From NCBI GenBank assembly GCA_012845835.1, contig JABAKD010000016.1:13691020-13755019 (forward strand): a stretch of DNA of 64,000 bases, read 5' to 3'. Below are positions 52,079 to 63,227 of the stretch, piece after piece. Under the pieces are notes generated by a model that worked only from the letters and a program-made list of their open reading frames with translations, was not told the origin of the DNA and did no database searches. Source of the stretch: Undaria pinnatifida. Lineage: Eukaryota > Sar > Phaeophyceae > Laminariales > Alariaceae. The number at the start of each line of letters is the position of its first letter. Positions within the stretch are counted from its first letter, which is position 1. A program made the translations under genes and the position numbers.

Positions 52079-52736
52079 GTGAGAAAAAATAAAGGAGGTA
52101 CCTCTAGTACGGCGAGAGACTCTCAGCAGTATAATGAGGATCGTTATTTAGTTCACCAGCTACCCTGTACGTTCAACCAAAGTAGCTCCTTCTGAGACCA
52201 TTTCCGAATGCTCTCGGCATGGACAGACAGCGCCCGGATAGCATCGCAAAGAGTAGATAGCCAGGCCATCACTTACAGCAGTAGTCGTTTCTGCATACGG
52301 CACCTATGCAGCTCGGTTTGATTTCACCCCCCTGATTAATCTGGGGCTGGGAAATGAGCCGGCGAGGCCATCCGTATCATATGATACATACCGCGCTCAT
52401 TTTGAACGAATCTCCCAAAAACCCAGTCATTTGTTTTTTCACCTCCATCGTATTCCTGATTCATGTTTCCTCAACATTCATTAAATTGTCCATTTTGTCG
52501 GGAACTATAGTGATAGTCTTAAATATAGACCTTTTATTTTTCATATTACTAATAATATGACACGGTACTTATACTCGGACGGAGACGGAGCGGTGTCAGG
52601 CACATTTTATCTAGCATTCTGCGTGAGTGGTCCGTCAGCAATTTGTCTGGTTATTATAGATCGTCAGACCTGATTCTGCGAGCGTTGGACATACTGCTGC
52701 GCTGGCCCGTAGTCTAGATTTTGCATCCGCTGCATC

Positions 52737-52771
<35 letters not shown>

Positions 52772-53343
52772 AACAACGGAGCAGTAACAGCCTTGTTTCT
52801 CCTTTGTGGAGCAATTGAGCCGGTGGGACTGCTGTCTGTGCTCTGTTGTTATTTTCACGCCGCAATTACAGAATCGCCCACAGGAAACAATCTGTCGGGT
52901 TTTCTTCGAGGATCCTGCATCTTGCGTCTTTTGAGTGTTGATTGTGTACGTTGCGTTGTACGAGGACTCCTATATGGTAGGGATGACCTCAAGTATGCTG
53001 CTCGTGCTCCCCCTCTGATGAGGTACTGCTGTACATACGAGTACGACCAGCTTGTGGTTGCTTGGCCTTATTTCTCTGGCTGGCGTTTCGTTCGCTTCCT
53101 GTATTCATCTGCGATCACTTGCTTTTGGTTTTTCTTCTCTGTCTTTCCTTTTTTTTCAGTCTGTTGTGCTGCTGGCTGGCTTGCCTATAATTTGCCCTCG
53201 TGTTCACTGCTGCAGCTGTGGTTGGCATTGCGTGGCCAAATCACCTGCTGTATTTGCAGTGCGTTTAGCTCTCTTGTAGTTTATGACCACGGACAGAGCT
53301 CGTCTCTCTGTGGGGTATCGGTACGGATACAACCGCAGTGCTG

Positions 53344-54548
53344 GTGCTGGATGTAGATGGGTGGAAATATGAAGAACGCACCCTGTCTGTGACCAGATAA
53401 TTAAGAATAGCCAGGATGGACGCCGATTATGTTTTAGTCGAGAAACAACAAACACCACACACACATGACGCAATCGAATTGCACTTTCATGCAGTGCGCG
53501 AGTATGCAGTATGTGGCTACTTTCATCCCTTGTTTGAATTTTCTTGCGGAATGCGTACTTGAAGTGTACGTTGTGTTTACCTGGTATGCTATAGCTGGCG
53601 TACTGCTTTCTTTGTTACTTATTTTTCTAGACACGCCAGCTGTGAAAGTCGATAGGCATCTTTGCAAGATGCGTGATACACATATCGCTAGTTTTGTACT
53701 CGTCGAGTGTGTATTTTCGAAAACAAGCGCTCGCGTATCTTAGTTACCAGGTATGAGCATGCATGAAAATAATCAGCCGCATTTGTTCTGTTACCAGTAC
53801 AAGTACTGGTGCGAGACAAGCAGACGAGACAAGGCGACACGCCTGCATATGTTTTATGTTGGTGCGTGTTGGTGATCCTTTTTTCGTCCGGACTTTTCGA
53901 GCGCGAGAAGGAATCTCGCTCAAAAACAATACTGCTGCTGTATTGGTCTCTTCCGATGACACGTTCCTTCCTCTCAAGTCTCGGTCTCAATGAATCCAGA
54001 ACCAACTTGTACTACAATACGAGGAAGTAGACTTGAAAATTATATAGTTCGTGTGATACGTTGTTTTTTCATTATTACTAGTACTCCCTATTATATTATG
54101 GTTGGTCCTGGTTGTAGATGAGTGGAGATATCAGAAGAACACGCACAACACCCACACACGACGCAATCGAATTTCGTTGCACTTTCATGTGCACGGGTAT
54201 GCTGTACATGGTAGATATGTGGCTACTTTTGAATTTTCTTGTCGAATGCGTAGTGTAGGTACGAGTAGTGTTTACGTGTTTACCTGGTATGCTAGGTGGC
54301 GTACGTCGGTTTTGTACGAGTATGTATTGTTGAAAACAATTGATTGCGTGCCTTATGAGTATGTATGAATAACACCGGCAGCATCTGTCGTGTTACTGCT
54401 GCTGTGACGAGCAGACGAGACGAGGCAACACGCCTGAGTGTTGGTGCGTGTTGGTGATCACTTTCAGTACGGACTTTTCGAGCGCGAAAAGGAATCTCGC
54501 TCAACAATCGTCGTCTCTTCTGATGACACATTCCTTCTCCGGACTTTC
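53344..54548 (+). repeat. Diverged tandem duplication, 0.63 and 0.44 kb
   Basis: Units at about 53344-53978 and 54105-54548 match through GATGGGTGGA, ACACACGACGCAATCGAATT, TTTACCTGGTATGCTA, GCAGACGAGAC and TGTTGGTGCGTGTTGGTGATC. They also share a hairpin, GAGCGCGAGAAGGAATCTCGCTC (stem GAGCGNGAGA). The first unit carries an ~85 bp block (53607-53694) with CCAGCTGTGAAAGTCGATAG and CTTTGCAAGATGCGTGATAC that the second lacks. Confidence 0.88.
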
Positions 54549-54754
54549 TGACTTGGACCAAGAGTAGGAAAAAGATTCAGGTGATAATATCATTAATACG
54601 AATATTACAGCAATATTAATAGTAGTGAGGCTATACATAAAGTCTATAAGGCGACACCGTGCCTAGTGCTAAGACATTTTGACCGGTTTACCGGTATCTC
54701 GAGTGGTCGCCTTATACGCTCATAAGGCCGTTACCGCCCTAATGAAATATGAAA

Positions 54755-55509
54755 TACGGCCTTTTTCGACTGGAGCCCAAATCGGGCTTTCTTACACAGT
54801 CGAAAAAGGGCTTTTTCGACTCAAGTTTTTTCGACTGAGAATTCCGACTCGCGGATCGAGTCGAAAAACTCGACTTTTTCGACTGGATCTTCCAGTCGAA
54901 AAACTCAGTCGAAAAAGTTTAGCACGTGTTTTTTGAACCGATCGCATCGCTCATTCCACCACCAAACACACACCCATACCAGGTACCACACTGCAGTAGC
55001 ATACAAGGCGCTGACGCTGGCGTGGCGATCACTGCTGTTGCTTCTCGCAGTAAGTCAGCGTGGCGCATTCCTAGTTCCGCTCGCCAGCAGCGTGTATCAC
55101 ACGACGGCAGCAGCGCGCTGTATCGGTCCCACGCTGCCAACAACGGCTGCGCCTGCTGTAGCTTTGGCGGCTCTCGGCTGAGTGCAACTCCTCGAACGTA
55201 GCTTTGGCTGCTTCCGGCTAAAAGCCAAAAGCCACCAACTCGCTGAAGCCCAAAGCCACCAACTCGCTGGGGCGAGGGTTCATCGAGCCGTTGCTCGCGA
55301 AGGACGCGTGAAGCACAGAGCTGGCAACCGATTTTCGAGTGCCATACAGCAGTACTCCCTCACACCAACCGCCTCTAGGAAAAGCACAACAACTCTAAAA
55401 TCGACTCGACTGACGATAAGAAGAAGGACCAGAAGATTCCAGTCGAAAAAAAGTCCAGTCGAAAAGGGCCGTTTTCGACTGGCGGAATCCGACTGTGTAG
55501 GAAATTGCC
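54755..55509 (+). mobile_element. TCGAAAAA inverted-repeat element, truncated copy
   Basis: Same element as 62437-63227. Its left end lacks the outer ~28 bases. The right end reads ACGGCC..CAGTCG..TAGGAAATTGCC, a diverged version of the intact terminus. Several TTTTTCGACT / AGTCGAAAAA words form alternating hairpins near both ends. The interior is ~500 bp of GC-richer sequence shared with the other copy, including an open frame with LVPLASSVYHTTAAAR. Confidence 0.8.
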
Positions 55510-55804
55510 TAATGCCTCGTACCTTTCACAAATCAGAATATCAACCATGGGCATGATGCTGATATTTTTTCAGGCTACTACCGGTAGTACATACTCTCTC
55601 GTACGAGTACCAAGTATAAAGTTACATGTACGAGTCACGGCAAAATCGTAATTTTACGTTCGCTTGCTCGTCGACAGTCGCTCGTTTTAGGCTTCTTGGA
55701 CATTTATTCCTCCTCCCGCGGTATTTGTGCCTGCGCAGATGATCGTCTGAGCCCCCATAACTTGATGTTTCATGGAGGTAGGGTTTTGTCATGCGGCTTG
55801 TTCC

Positions 55805-56290
55805 CGACTGTAACCCTACCCCTAAACTCGTAAGCCTTCGCAATGTTGCGGCCATCACATCGCCCCGAAACCCTAAACCCTAACCGAACCGAAGGCCTGC
55901 TTGGTTGGTGGTCTTTTGGGAAGACTAGCCTAGAGGGTTTTGTCGCGAGACTAAGTTTTTTTTCACGACGGTGACCGTACTCCTAGGCAACCCCTATTTA
56001 CATTATTATCGTTGTAAGAAAAACGCCCTTTTATTTTAGTCAATTTCTATCACCCGACCCCAATCATAACCCTAACCCTAGCCCTAACCCCAACCCTTCC
56101 AAAAAAGGGGGCTCGAGGGCTGCAAGGGCGGTCCCGTAGCCCCGCCGCGTGTTTCGTAGACGTTGTTCCATATAGATGCTGTCCTACCCTTAACTCTAAC
56201 CCTTCGGCACACGGCGGCCACCCCCCGCACCAGAACCCGAACCCTATCCCATCGATAGGCCTCCCGAACCCTATCCCATTCGGTGTAACC
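55805..56290 (+). repeat. Degenerate telomere-like CCCTAA tracts
   Basis: Scattered AACCCTAA, ACCCTAACC and ACCCTATCCC units (best at 55862-55882 and 56068-56098), mixed with other sequence. They look like an old interstitial telomeric insertion or subtelomeric repeat rather than a chromosome end. Confidence 0.6.
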
Positions 56291-56452
56291 CGACCCGATT
56301 GGTGTAACCCAGCTATGTTGGTTAACCCCAACTTGGTTGGTGTGCTTCGGGAAGAGCCGACTCTTTTAATAGACTACCGCGGCAGCAGTACGGGGTAATA
56401 ATGTTATATTTCCAAACATGAACCCTACTGGATGAGCCAATATAGACTAAAA

Positions 56453-56577
56453 TCACCCTGTTGACCCTGATAGACTGCACTGTAGTTGTAAGGGGAGTCG
56501 CCGACCTATATCCTCAGCTCCAGAGTGACTGGAGCCTGTCCTGTGACCACGGACTTGATTATGCGAGTTAATGTGAG

Positions 56578-56611
<34 letters not shown>
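56453..56611 (+). repeat. CCCTGTTGACCC repeat plus AAC-tailed repeat
   Basis: CACCCTGTTGACCCTG and AAGGGGAGTCGCCGACCTATA (also at 48998-49065 and, older, 1311-1360) run into CAGCTCCAGAGTGACTGGAG and GTGAGAACAACAAC. The tail is a (AAC) run of ten units. A fixed body ending in a simple tail is the mark of a non-LTR-mobilised element. Confidence 0.8.
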
Positions 56612-56613
<2 letters not shown>

Positions 56614-56639
56614 CCTTAATGAGGACACACAACTCGTAA

Positions 56640-56838
56640 TACGCGCGATCGGAGTATCACACACAGCTTGCAAAGATGAGTTTCGACGAAATCTTCGATC
56701 TCACAGCTGGAGTGTATTTTCATTTTTTATACTCCGGAGTACTATATACCTGTAACCCGTAATGCGCGCGATCGGAGTATCACACACAGCTTGCAAAGAT
56801 GAGTTTCGACAAAATCTTCGATCTCACAGCTGGAGAGT
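56640..56838 (+). repeat. Tandem pair of HTQLAK-type repeats
   Basis: Two copies, 120 bp apart, nearly identical from CGCGCGATCGGAGTATCACA to CTCACAGCTGGAG. A TACTCCGGAGTA palindrome (56738-56749) separates them. Both read [15 protein letters not shown] peptides in one frame. Confidence 0.85.
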
Positions 56839-57857
56839 ATTTTCATTTTTTTAATATATATATACCTGTTAGAGTACTTCGTTACCTGGTGGCTTGTGTC
56901 ATACCTTGTACTTGGTATTGATTGGCTATCAGCTGCTTGGTGCTGTTGGAAGCAACTCGGTGACGTGTGATGAGTCATATGATAAGGGAACGTGGATGGT
57001 TAATGGTCGCTCGATGACGCTTGACGCTTCCTTGTCAGCTTCTTTGTCATGTCATTGTGCTCTAGCCCTTTCGCTCGCATCGGTTTGAATATGGAACGAA
57101 TCTCCCACAGTTCTAGACTACGTAAATCTTTACTGAGAGATATTGTGCATACATAAGATCCTGTAAGGTCTCGGCGCAACTGCCATCCTGGGTTGTTTTG
57201 CCATGCATTTCAGTATTCAGTTTTGTGGTGGGGCCAGCTGAACTGAATTGCTGTATGTAACTTCAAGTACGTACTTGCGAGAACCATCATGGTCCATCAT
57301 GAGGAAACATAAAACTATGATTATTATACAAAATGAAAATACACTCCAGCTGTGAGACCGAATATTTTGTCGGAACTCATCAAGCTGTGTGTGGTACTCC
57401 GATTACGTCGTTCATCGTATCATACAATAATACCTTGTACCCTGGTTATCTAGCAGCTGCTGTTATCCTTGTATATAGGGAAAATAATAGTACCATCAGG
57501 TGCATACGTACCCTAGAGCTCTACGGTACGAATATAACGAATGCACTCTTGTCTCCTTTTTTCTTCATTTTTAAAAAATATTTCAAGGACGTCAGCCGTG
57601 AGTTCGACGAATTCATTTGTTATGGGCACGCTGCTGCGTGTTTTCAATGTCTCGGTACTACACGCTCTCCCGTGCCACGGACAACCGACGGTCTATGCCG
57701 TATGACAAGCGCAGCCGCTCTCTTTGTGGTTCGATGCTCAACGCTGTGGCTAACTTATCTCTCTTTCCCGAATAGCCTCACGCTCTCCTGACAACAGTTG
57801 TTGGAATTCCTCAACGCCTCGACAAACCCCATAAAGTCCTGCCGAAAGTTACGAGGA

Positions 57858-58215
57858 ATCGACCGCGGCCACGCCATGGGCGTTGCGGGAGTCCCCAACG
57901 CCCCCCATGGACAGTCAGGTGTGCTCGCTATGCGCGAACAAATGGCGGGCTCGCCGTCGGCCTTTCGAGAGGGGATCGGCTACGGCCTGGGCGGTGCCGG
58001 AGCCCCTTGGTGCCCCCTGCGGACAGCCTAGCGGGCTCGCCTTGGGCCCTGGGAGGGGGTCCGGACACGGCGGAGCTCCGGGCGGTGCCGCAGCCATGGG
58101 AACGCCATCGGTCGCACTCGGCCAAGCAGCCCACGGCGGGCTGGGCGCACCGGGGGCCGGCCGGGCTCTCCTTGAAGATGGCGGCGCCTGCGACCCTTCG
58201 ACCACTCTCGGGAAG
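57858..58215 (+). other. GC-rich island with open frames
   Basis: About 360 bp with strikingly high G+C inside AT-rich surroundings. Frames are open on both strands, as expected from composition alone. One frame has VCSLCANKW (57928-57954), a possible Cys pair, but no complete finger. Could be a fragment of a captured host gene or of a retroelement ORF. Confidence 0.4.
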
Positions 58216-58437
58216 AATATCAGCGGAATACTGATCACCCTCCTGTCTTCTGCCATGCACTACTTTGCAGCAGTACCTACCGCTGTAGTATATCGTACAT
58301 GTTTCAAACTTTGAATCGCATGTTCAGACATTCAGCCGCGCGGAGATGGAGATTTTTTTTGCAGGCAGCGGTGTTTAATCTTTTGTACTCCGGAGTATAT
58401 TACTACTCGTAGCTATATATTACAGCATTATTACAGC

Positions 58438-58869
58438 GTTATTACAGCGTTTTCACAGCTTTATTACATCACGGCTACTAACACTTGCCTCTTCTCTGGT
58501 CGCACAGCCTACACGGTACCGTCCCTTGCCCTCCGACGTGCGGGCTTACCTAGCTGCGCGAGTCAACCGAAGAAATATCACGAGAGCCGACCTAATGCTG
58601 GGTCGCTGGCCGGCTACTAACACTTGCCTCTTCTCTGGTCGCACAGCCTACACGGTACCGTCCCTTGCCCTCCGACGTGCGGGCTTACCTAGCTGCGCGA
58701 GTCAACCGAAGAGTGATGGCCACCAACTACCGTGTGGTGGACCGTTACCAGAGCATGGAACAACAACCCTAAATTCTTTCGCGTCCAAACAAACCACGGG
58801 TTACGCCGCTTTCGGTTCCCGAAGGTCATAACCCTCTCCGTTATTACAGCGTTTTCACAGCTTTATTAC
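58438..58869 (+). repeat. Segment with internal 102 bp duplication flanked by 31 bp direct repeats
   Basis: GTTATTACAGCGTTTTCACA... occurs at 58438-58467 and 58840-58869. Between them a block from CGGCTACTAACACTTGCC to GCGAGTCAACCGAAGA is present twice (about 58474-58574 and 58610-58711), seemingly identical. Confidence 0.85.
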
Positions 58870-59084
58870 GGCATTACTGCAGCATTATGATAGGGATCCC
58901 CCAATAAGGCGGTATTTCGGTACAAGGCAGTGCCAATCCCTTGGCGCCAGTAGGGGATTGCACTCATACGCTTGGGATGAATGAAGGCGGCTTCCCCCAA
59001 CAAGGCGGTCATGTTGCTCTCTATAGTGTACGTCGTAAATTAATACCACACCACCGCCTTAGTGGAAGACGGACCCCTACTGCA

Positions 59085-59397
59085 CTCTTTTTTTTATTTT
59101 TTTTTGCACACTTCTACTTTCCAGCTTCTGGGCAAGCCGTGCTCACAGGTGTCGTCCCTTCTTCCCCCCGGTTCTTGCCTTCAATTTTTATCTCGCATAG
59201 GGTTCAGCAATCCCACTGTTCGTCGATTTTTCATCGAGTGTTGCCAACTCACGCTCTCGCGCTTTCCGCAAGTCTAATTGTGCACATGAGTAAGTCCCCA
59301 CGAATTTGTACGAGTATGCACTCGGGGGGATTCGAACTCACGAAACCCACCTATGCCAGGCTCGAGGATAACCTGATACGCCACGGGGGCGACCGGG
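59085..59397 (-). mobile_element. tRNA-headed SINE, copy 2
   Basis: Matches copy 1 (49978-50322) from the T-run (tail on the minus strand) through TCTACTTTCCAGC, CGTCGATTTTTCATCGAGTG and the B box GAGTTCGAATCCC. The A-box half of the head has lost about 9 bases, so this copy is probably transcriptionally dead. A TAC-type microsatellite follows at 59425-59480. Confidence 0.75.
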
Positions 59398-59424
59398 TAA
59401 CTAGTACAACACTATTATTATTGC

Positions 59425-59525
59425 TTCTACTACTACTACTACTACTACTACCACTACTACTACTATTACTACTACTCTTTACTATTAATTCTACTATTAC
59501 TACTGCTGTTACTACTGCTGCTGCT
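59425..59525 (+). repeat. TAC/CTG trinucleotide microsatellite
   Basis: Runs of CTACTACTAC with ATT and CTG variants immediately beside the SINE head. Confidence 0.9.
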
Positions 59526-59752
59526 GGATATCTCAGAGAGAGTGTTTACGTGTTGACCCCTTTCAATTGGGCACATGCTACTATCAACACATTTCAAAAC
59601 CAGCATTCACGACATATTTGGAAATTATTCCTCGGCATATTTGAAAATTATTCCTCAAGAACATGCGTGAACGACTTTGAAACGATGTGTCTCCTCCATT
59701 TTTGAAAATCTTGGCTTTTGTATATACTCGTTGGATCTTCGTGGAAAAGCCA

Positions 59753-59803
59753 TTCACGCACTTTCTACGTGAGGGCCTGCCCTCACCGTAGAAAATGCGT
59801 GAA
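59753..59803. other. Near-perfect 24 bp hairpin
   Basis: Arms 59753-59776 (TTCACGCACTTTCTACGTGA...) and 59779-59803 (...CCGTAGAAAATGCGTGAA) pair with one mismatch and one bulge around a 2 base loop. Confidence 0.85.
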
Positions 59804-60831
59804 GGAAATTCAAATTGGAGTTGTTCGTAGTCTCTGATCGAGCCGCACCCCTCATCACTCTGGATACCCCGAGTATGACCGACCTCCGCCGAGTTGGCAG
59901 CCCGGCACCCAGCGCAACGGGTCGGGCATTCGAGTAGGCGGTGTGATGGACCCCGCGGCTGCCTCGGTGCGGTCTATCAGCTGGGCGAAGCGTCCTCCTC
60001 CCCCCGTTGACCTTAAACGAAACCAATGTTGCTACAGTATACTGTAGGTACACTGAGCACGCCCAAAACGGACAGTGTAAGGATGGAGCTGCCAGCTCCA
60101 AGAGAGACTGCGGGCCCCACTAGTACTACTTGTACTGCACTGAAATACTGGTGGAAAGAGCAGCAAGCAGCAGTAAAATCACATAATTGACGATGGAAGC
60201 ACGGCGGGGTACCCGATTGGAGAGCCTTCTTTGGGTTGTGCCAGGTTCCGCCTTCATTTTCGTTGTGCGTTCGGCAATGTTGCTTTCTAGGCAGATCACA
60301 CCTTACGGCATTGGATATATCTTCCCGGGCTTTCAAGTGCATTTTTGCAAGGCAATTAATTGCACTACACAACTCCAAACGGTTCTCCGCCGGTAGCACC
60401 CCTGTCCCCGTGAAGATTCCCTGTCCTGCTACGACACTCGTGCTTCGCATCTGTGGCCGGGAGCAATCCAGCCGCAAGCTTGCAAGTATAAGTTCGGCCA
60501 CAGATGGAGGCAGAGGGCCGAAAGAACTGTTCCCGTGGATTGAGTTTTACGGCCATTTTTATTCCATGACTGACTCTGAAACAATTTATCGAATTTGGCG
60601 CTTCATCGACGAGTTCGGAATTTTTTCAATTCAAATCCCGAAACTCAGACTACCTGGATGCTGACTTTGAAATGTGTCTACTAATAGTAAGGTAGTGCGG
60701 TAGATATGACATCACCATTTTGTTTCTCAGGCTCTTCCTCACGTGAGGAGCTCTATACGCGGAGGCATGAGTTGCGTCAGCTGTGATACATGCGTGTCCA
60801 CATTTTGTGTTTTTCGCCTCTGGGGGTATTC

Positions 60832-60925
60832 CTCAGCTCCAGAGTGACTGGAGCCTGTCCTGTGACCATGGATTTGATTGTTATGCGAGTTGATGTGAGA
60901 ACAACAACAACAACAACAACAACAC
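60832..60925 (+). repeat. AAC-tailed repeat, forward copy
   Basis: CAGCTCCAGAGTGACTGGAG, CTGTCCTGTGACCATGGA and GATGTGAGAACAACAACAAC, ending in an (AAC) run of about eight units. Copy of the element at 56513-56611. Confidence 0.85.
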
Positions 60926-60939
60926 CCTATCATATAATG

Positions 60940-61275
60940 TCATACCTCATAATATCATACCACACCTTCTCATATATATCTTACTTTATCATGTAATACC
61001 CTATCATATCATCATTTCATACCCTATCATATCATACCTTATCCTATCATTCATACCTTATCATATCATACCCTCTCATATCATATCGCATCATACCCTA
61101 TCATATCACACCTTATCATATCGTACCCTATTATATCATACCCTATCATGCCATACTTTCTCATATCATGCCCTATCACATCATACCTTATCGTATCATA
61201 CCTTATCATATCAGACCCTATTATCTCAGACCCTATCGTATCATATCATATCATAACCTATCATGTCATATGATG
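60940..61275 (+). repeat. ATACCCTATCATATC satellite
   Basis: About 22 degenerate units of 14-16 bp (CATACC(C/T)TATCATATCAT). Reverse complement resembles the GGTAT satellite of the BUD23 introns. It starts right after the AAC tail of the preceding repeat. Confidence 0.9.
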
Positions 61276-62142
61276 CCCAAAAGTGTTATTTTTAGAACGC
61301 TGAAAGTGCTCTTGTGATGCACGAACCCATGGCCGATGATAGGTGCAAAAAAAAAACCTGCATAACAGGAATGTCATTCCGACGATGTGGGGTCATTATC
61401 ATAGGAGTTATCATAGGGGTTTCCCCTGTCATCCAGAAAATAGTTCAACCCGAATGTTTCACCTCTCCTCGTACGGTACTCGCGCCGATTTTTTTATTTA
61501 TTTTATTTTCTGTTTTTTGCTCATTACATTTATCATCCTCGCACTACTCTCGCCCTTTCTCCCAGTGGTAACTCAGATGCGGGGTCACATAGCGGGCCCT
61601 GCTCCTTCCCCTCCACACTACGGTATTTATAACGCCTTCATTTTCATCGCGAGAACAATTAAGCATTCTCTTCCCTCGTCGACTCGCGTCGAATGTTCAT
61701 GTGCAGCCTATAGCACAAAAGAAAACGAAACGTAAGTGCGGTGTTATCATATACCAGGCCTGGTAAAAAAATGTACTACTTGGTACTACCTGGTACCTGG
61801 TATGTGTGAGCGCGCAACATATGATAATGGTTGATGTACGCGCGTCTCGTGGAACTCCTTGCATTGGAGGGATCGACATGAAAATCATCTACGACGCAGC
61901 AGCCCGCAGCCTTCGTTGATTCGCGTGGGCTAATGCTATAGTCAGTCTTTTCGCCGTCTTTCGTGTGATGCGTGTGATGTCTAAGAACCTAAAATGGTTG
62001 ATTCAGCCCAAGCAGTACATACCAGGCATCAGGTATGTATTAGTCAGATTGATTACTCGCAAGACCACCCGGTTGACGCTTGCACAGGCGACACTACTGC
62101 TGCTGTAGTTCCAAGGGACTCACCCACCTAGGACACACGCCC

Positions 62143-62220
62143 AGTAATACGCGCGACCGGAGTATGACACACAGCTTGCAAAGATGAGTTTCGACGAAAT
62201 GTTGGATCTCGCCGCTGCAG
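62143..62220 (+). repeat. HTQLAK-type dispersed repeat
   Basis: GCGCGACCGGAGTATGACAC, AGCTTGCAAAGATGAG and TTTCGACGAAAT, diverging at GATCTCGCCGCTG. Preceded by the AGTTCCAAGGG..ACTCACC piece of the CCCTGTTGACCC repeat, as at 1311-1454. The two repeats therefore form one composite element. Confidence 0.8.
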
Positions 62221-62436
62221 TGTATTTATTATTTTCATGGTACTGGTATTAACGAGGGATTTTGAAGGTTCACCATCCGGCCCGTGGCTCGGGTCAGGGG
62301 GCTTTCAAAAACTCGCGGGTCGAGTCGGGTCGGTCAAGAGATAGCCGAAATCTCATGGGTCGGGTTGGGTAGGGGCACGAGAATATCAAAATCTGACGGG
62401 TCGGGTCAGATCGCCGTGTTCTGATCCTGCCCTTGA

Positions 62437-63227
62437 GGCCATTTCTTATGCAGTCGGATTTGTCAGTCGAAAACGGCCTTTTTCAACGACTGAAGCCCTA
62501 ATCGGGTTTTCTTGCGCAGTCGAAAAAGGGCTTTTTCGACTCAAGTTTTTTCGACTGAGAATTCCGACCGGCGGATCCAGTCGAAAAACTCGACTTTTTC
62601 GACTGGATCCTCCAGTCGAAAAACCCATTCAAAAAAGTTTTACACGTGTTTTTTCAACCGATCGCATCTCCCATTCCACCACCAAACACACACCCACACG
62701 GCCACACGGCCACACACCCATACCAGATACCACACTGCAGTATCATACAAGGCGCTGACGCTGGCGTGGCTATCCCTGCTGTTGCTTCTCGCAGCAAGTC
62801 GGCGTGGCGCATTCCTAGTTCCGCTCGCCAGCAGCGTGTATCACACGACGGCAGCAGCGCGCGGTCTCGATCCCATGCTGCTAACAACGGCTGCACCTGC
62901 TGTAACTTTGGCGGCTCTCGGCTGAGTGCAACTCCACGAACGTAGCTTTGGCGGCTTTCGGCTAAGCCCAAAGCCACCAACTCGCTGGGACGAAGGTTCG
63001 TCGAGCCGTTGCTCGCGGAGACAGCGCGGAGCACAGAGCTGCCAACCGATTTCGCCTGCTGTACAGCAGTACTCCCTCACACCAATCGCCTCTAGGAAGA
63101 GCACAAAAACTATAAAATCAACTCGACTGACGATAAGAAATAGGACCAGAAGAATCCAGTCGAAAAAAAAGTCCAGTCGAAAAGGGCCGTTTTCGACTGG
63201 CGGAATCCGACTGCATAAGAAATGGCC
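62437..63227 (+). mobile_element. 791 bp TCGAAAAA inverted-repeat element, intact ends
   Basis: Termini are inverted repeats of about 42 bp. The outer 24 bases (beginning GGCCATTTCTTATGCAGTCG) are identical on both ends, then 3-4 differ, then 15 match. TGA flanks both sides (62434-62436, 63228-63230), a 3 bp target duplication. Multiple TTTTTCGACT and AGTCGAAAAA words fill the first 200 and last 100 bases. The middle is shared with 54755-55509. No transposase is present, so it would be a non-autonomous DNA transposon. Confidence 0.85.
62650..62925 (+). other. Open frame carried by the TCGAAAAA element
   Basis: The frame reads ALTLAWLSLLLLLAASRRG then FLVPLASSVYHTTAAAR and stops at 62923-62925. 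In the other copy (54933-55181) the frame is also open and stops at the corresponding codon. The leading hydrophobic stretch resembles a signal peptide or membrane helix. It could be a captured host exon or chance; there is no ATG with good context directly before it. Confidence 0.35.
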
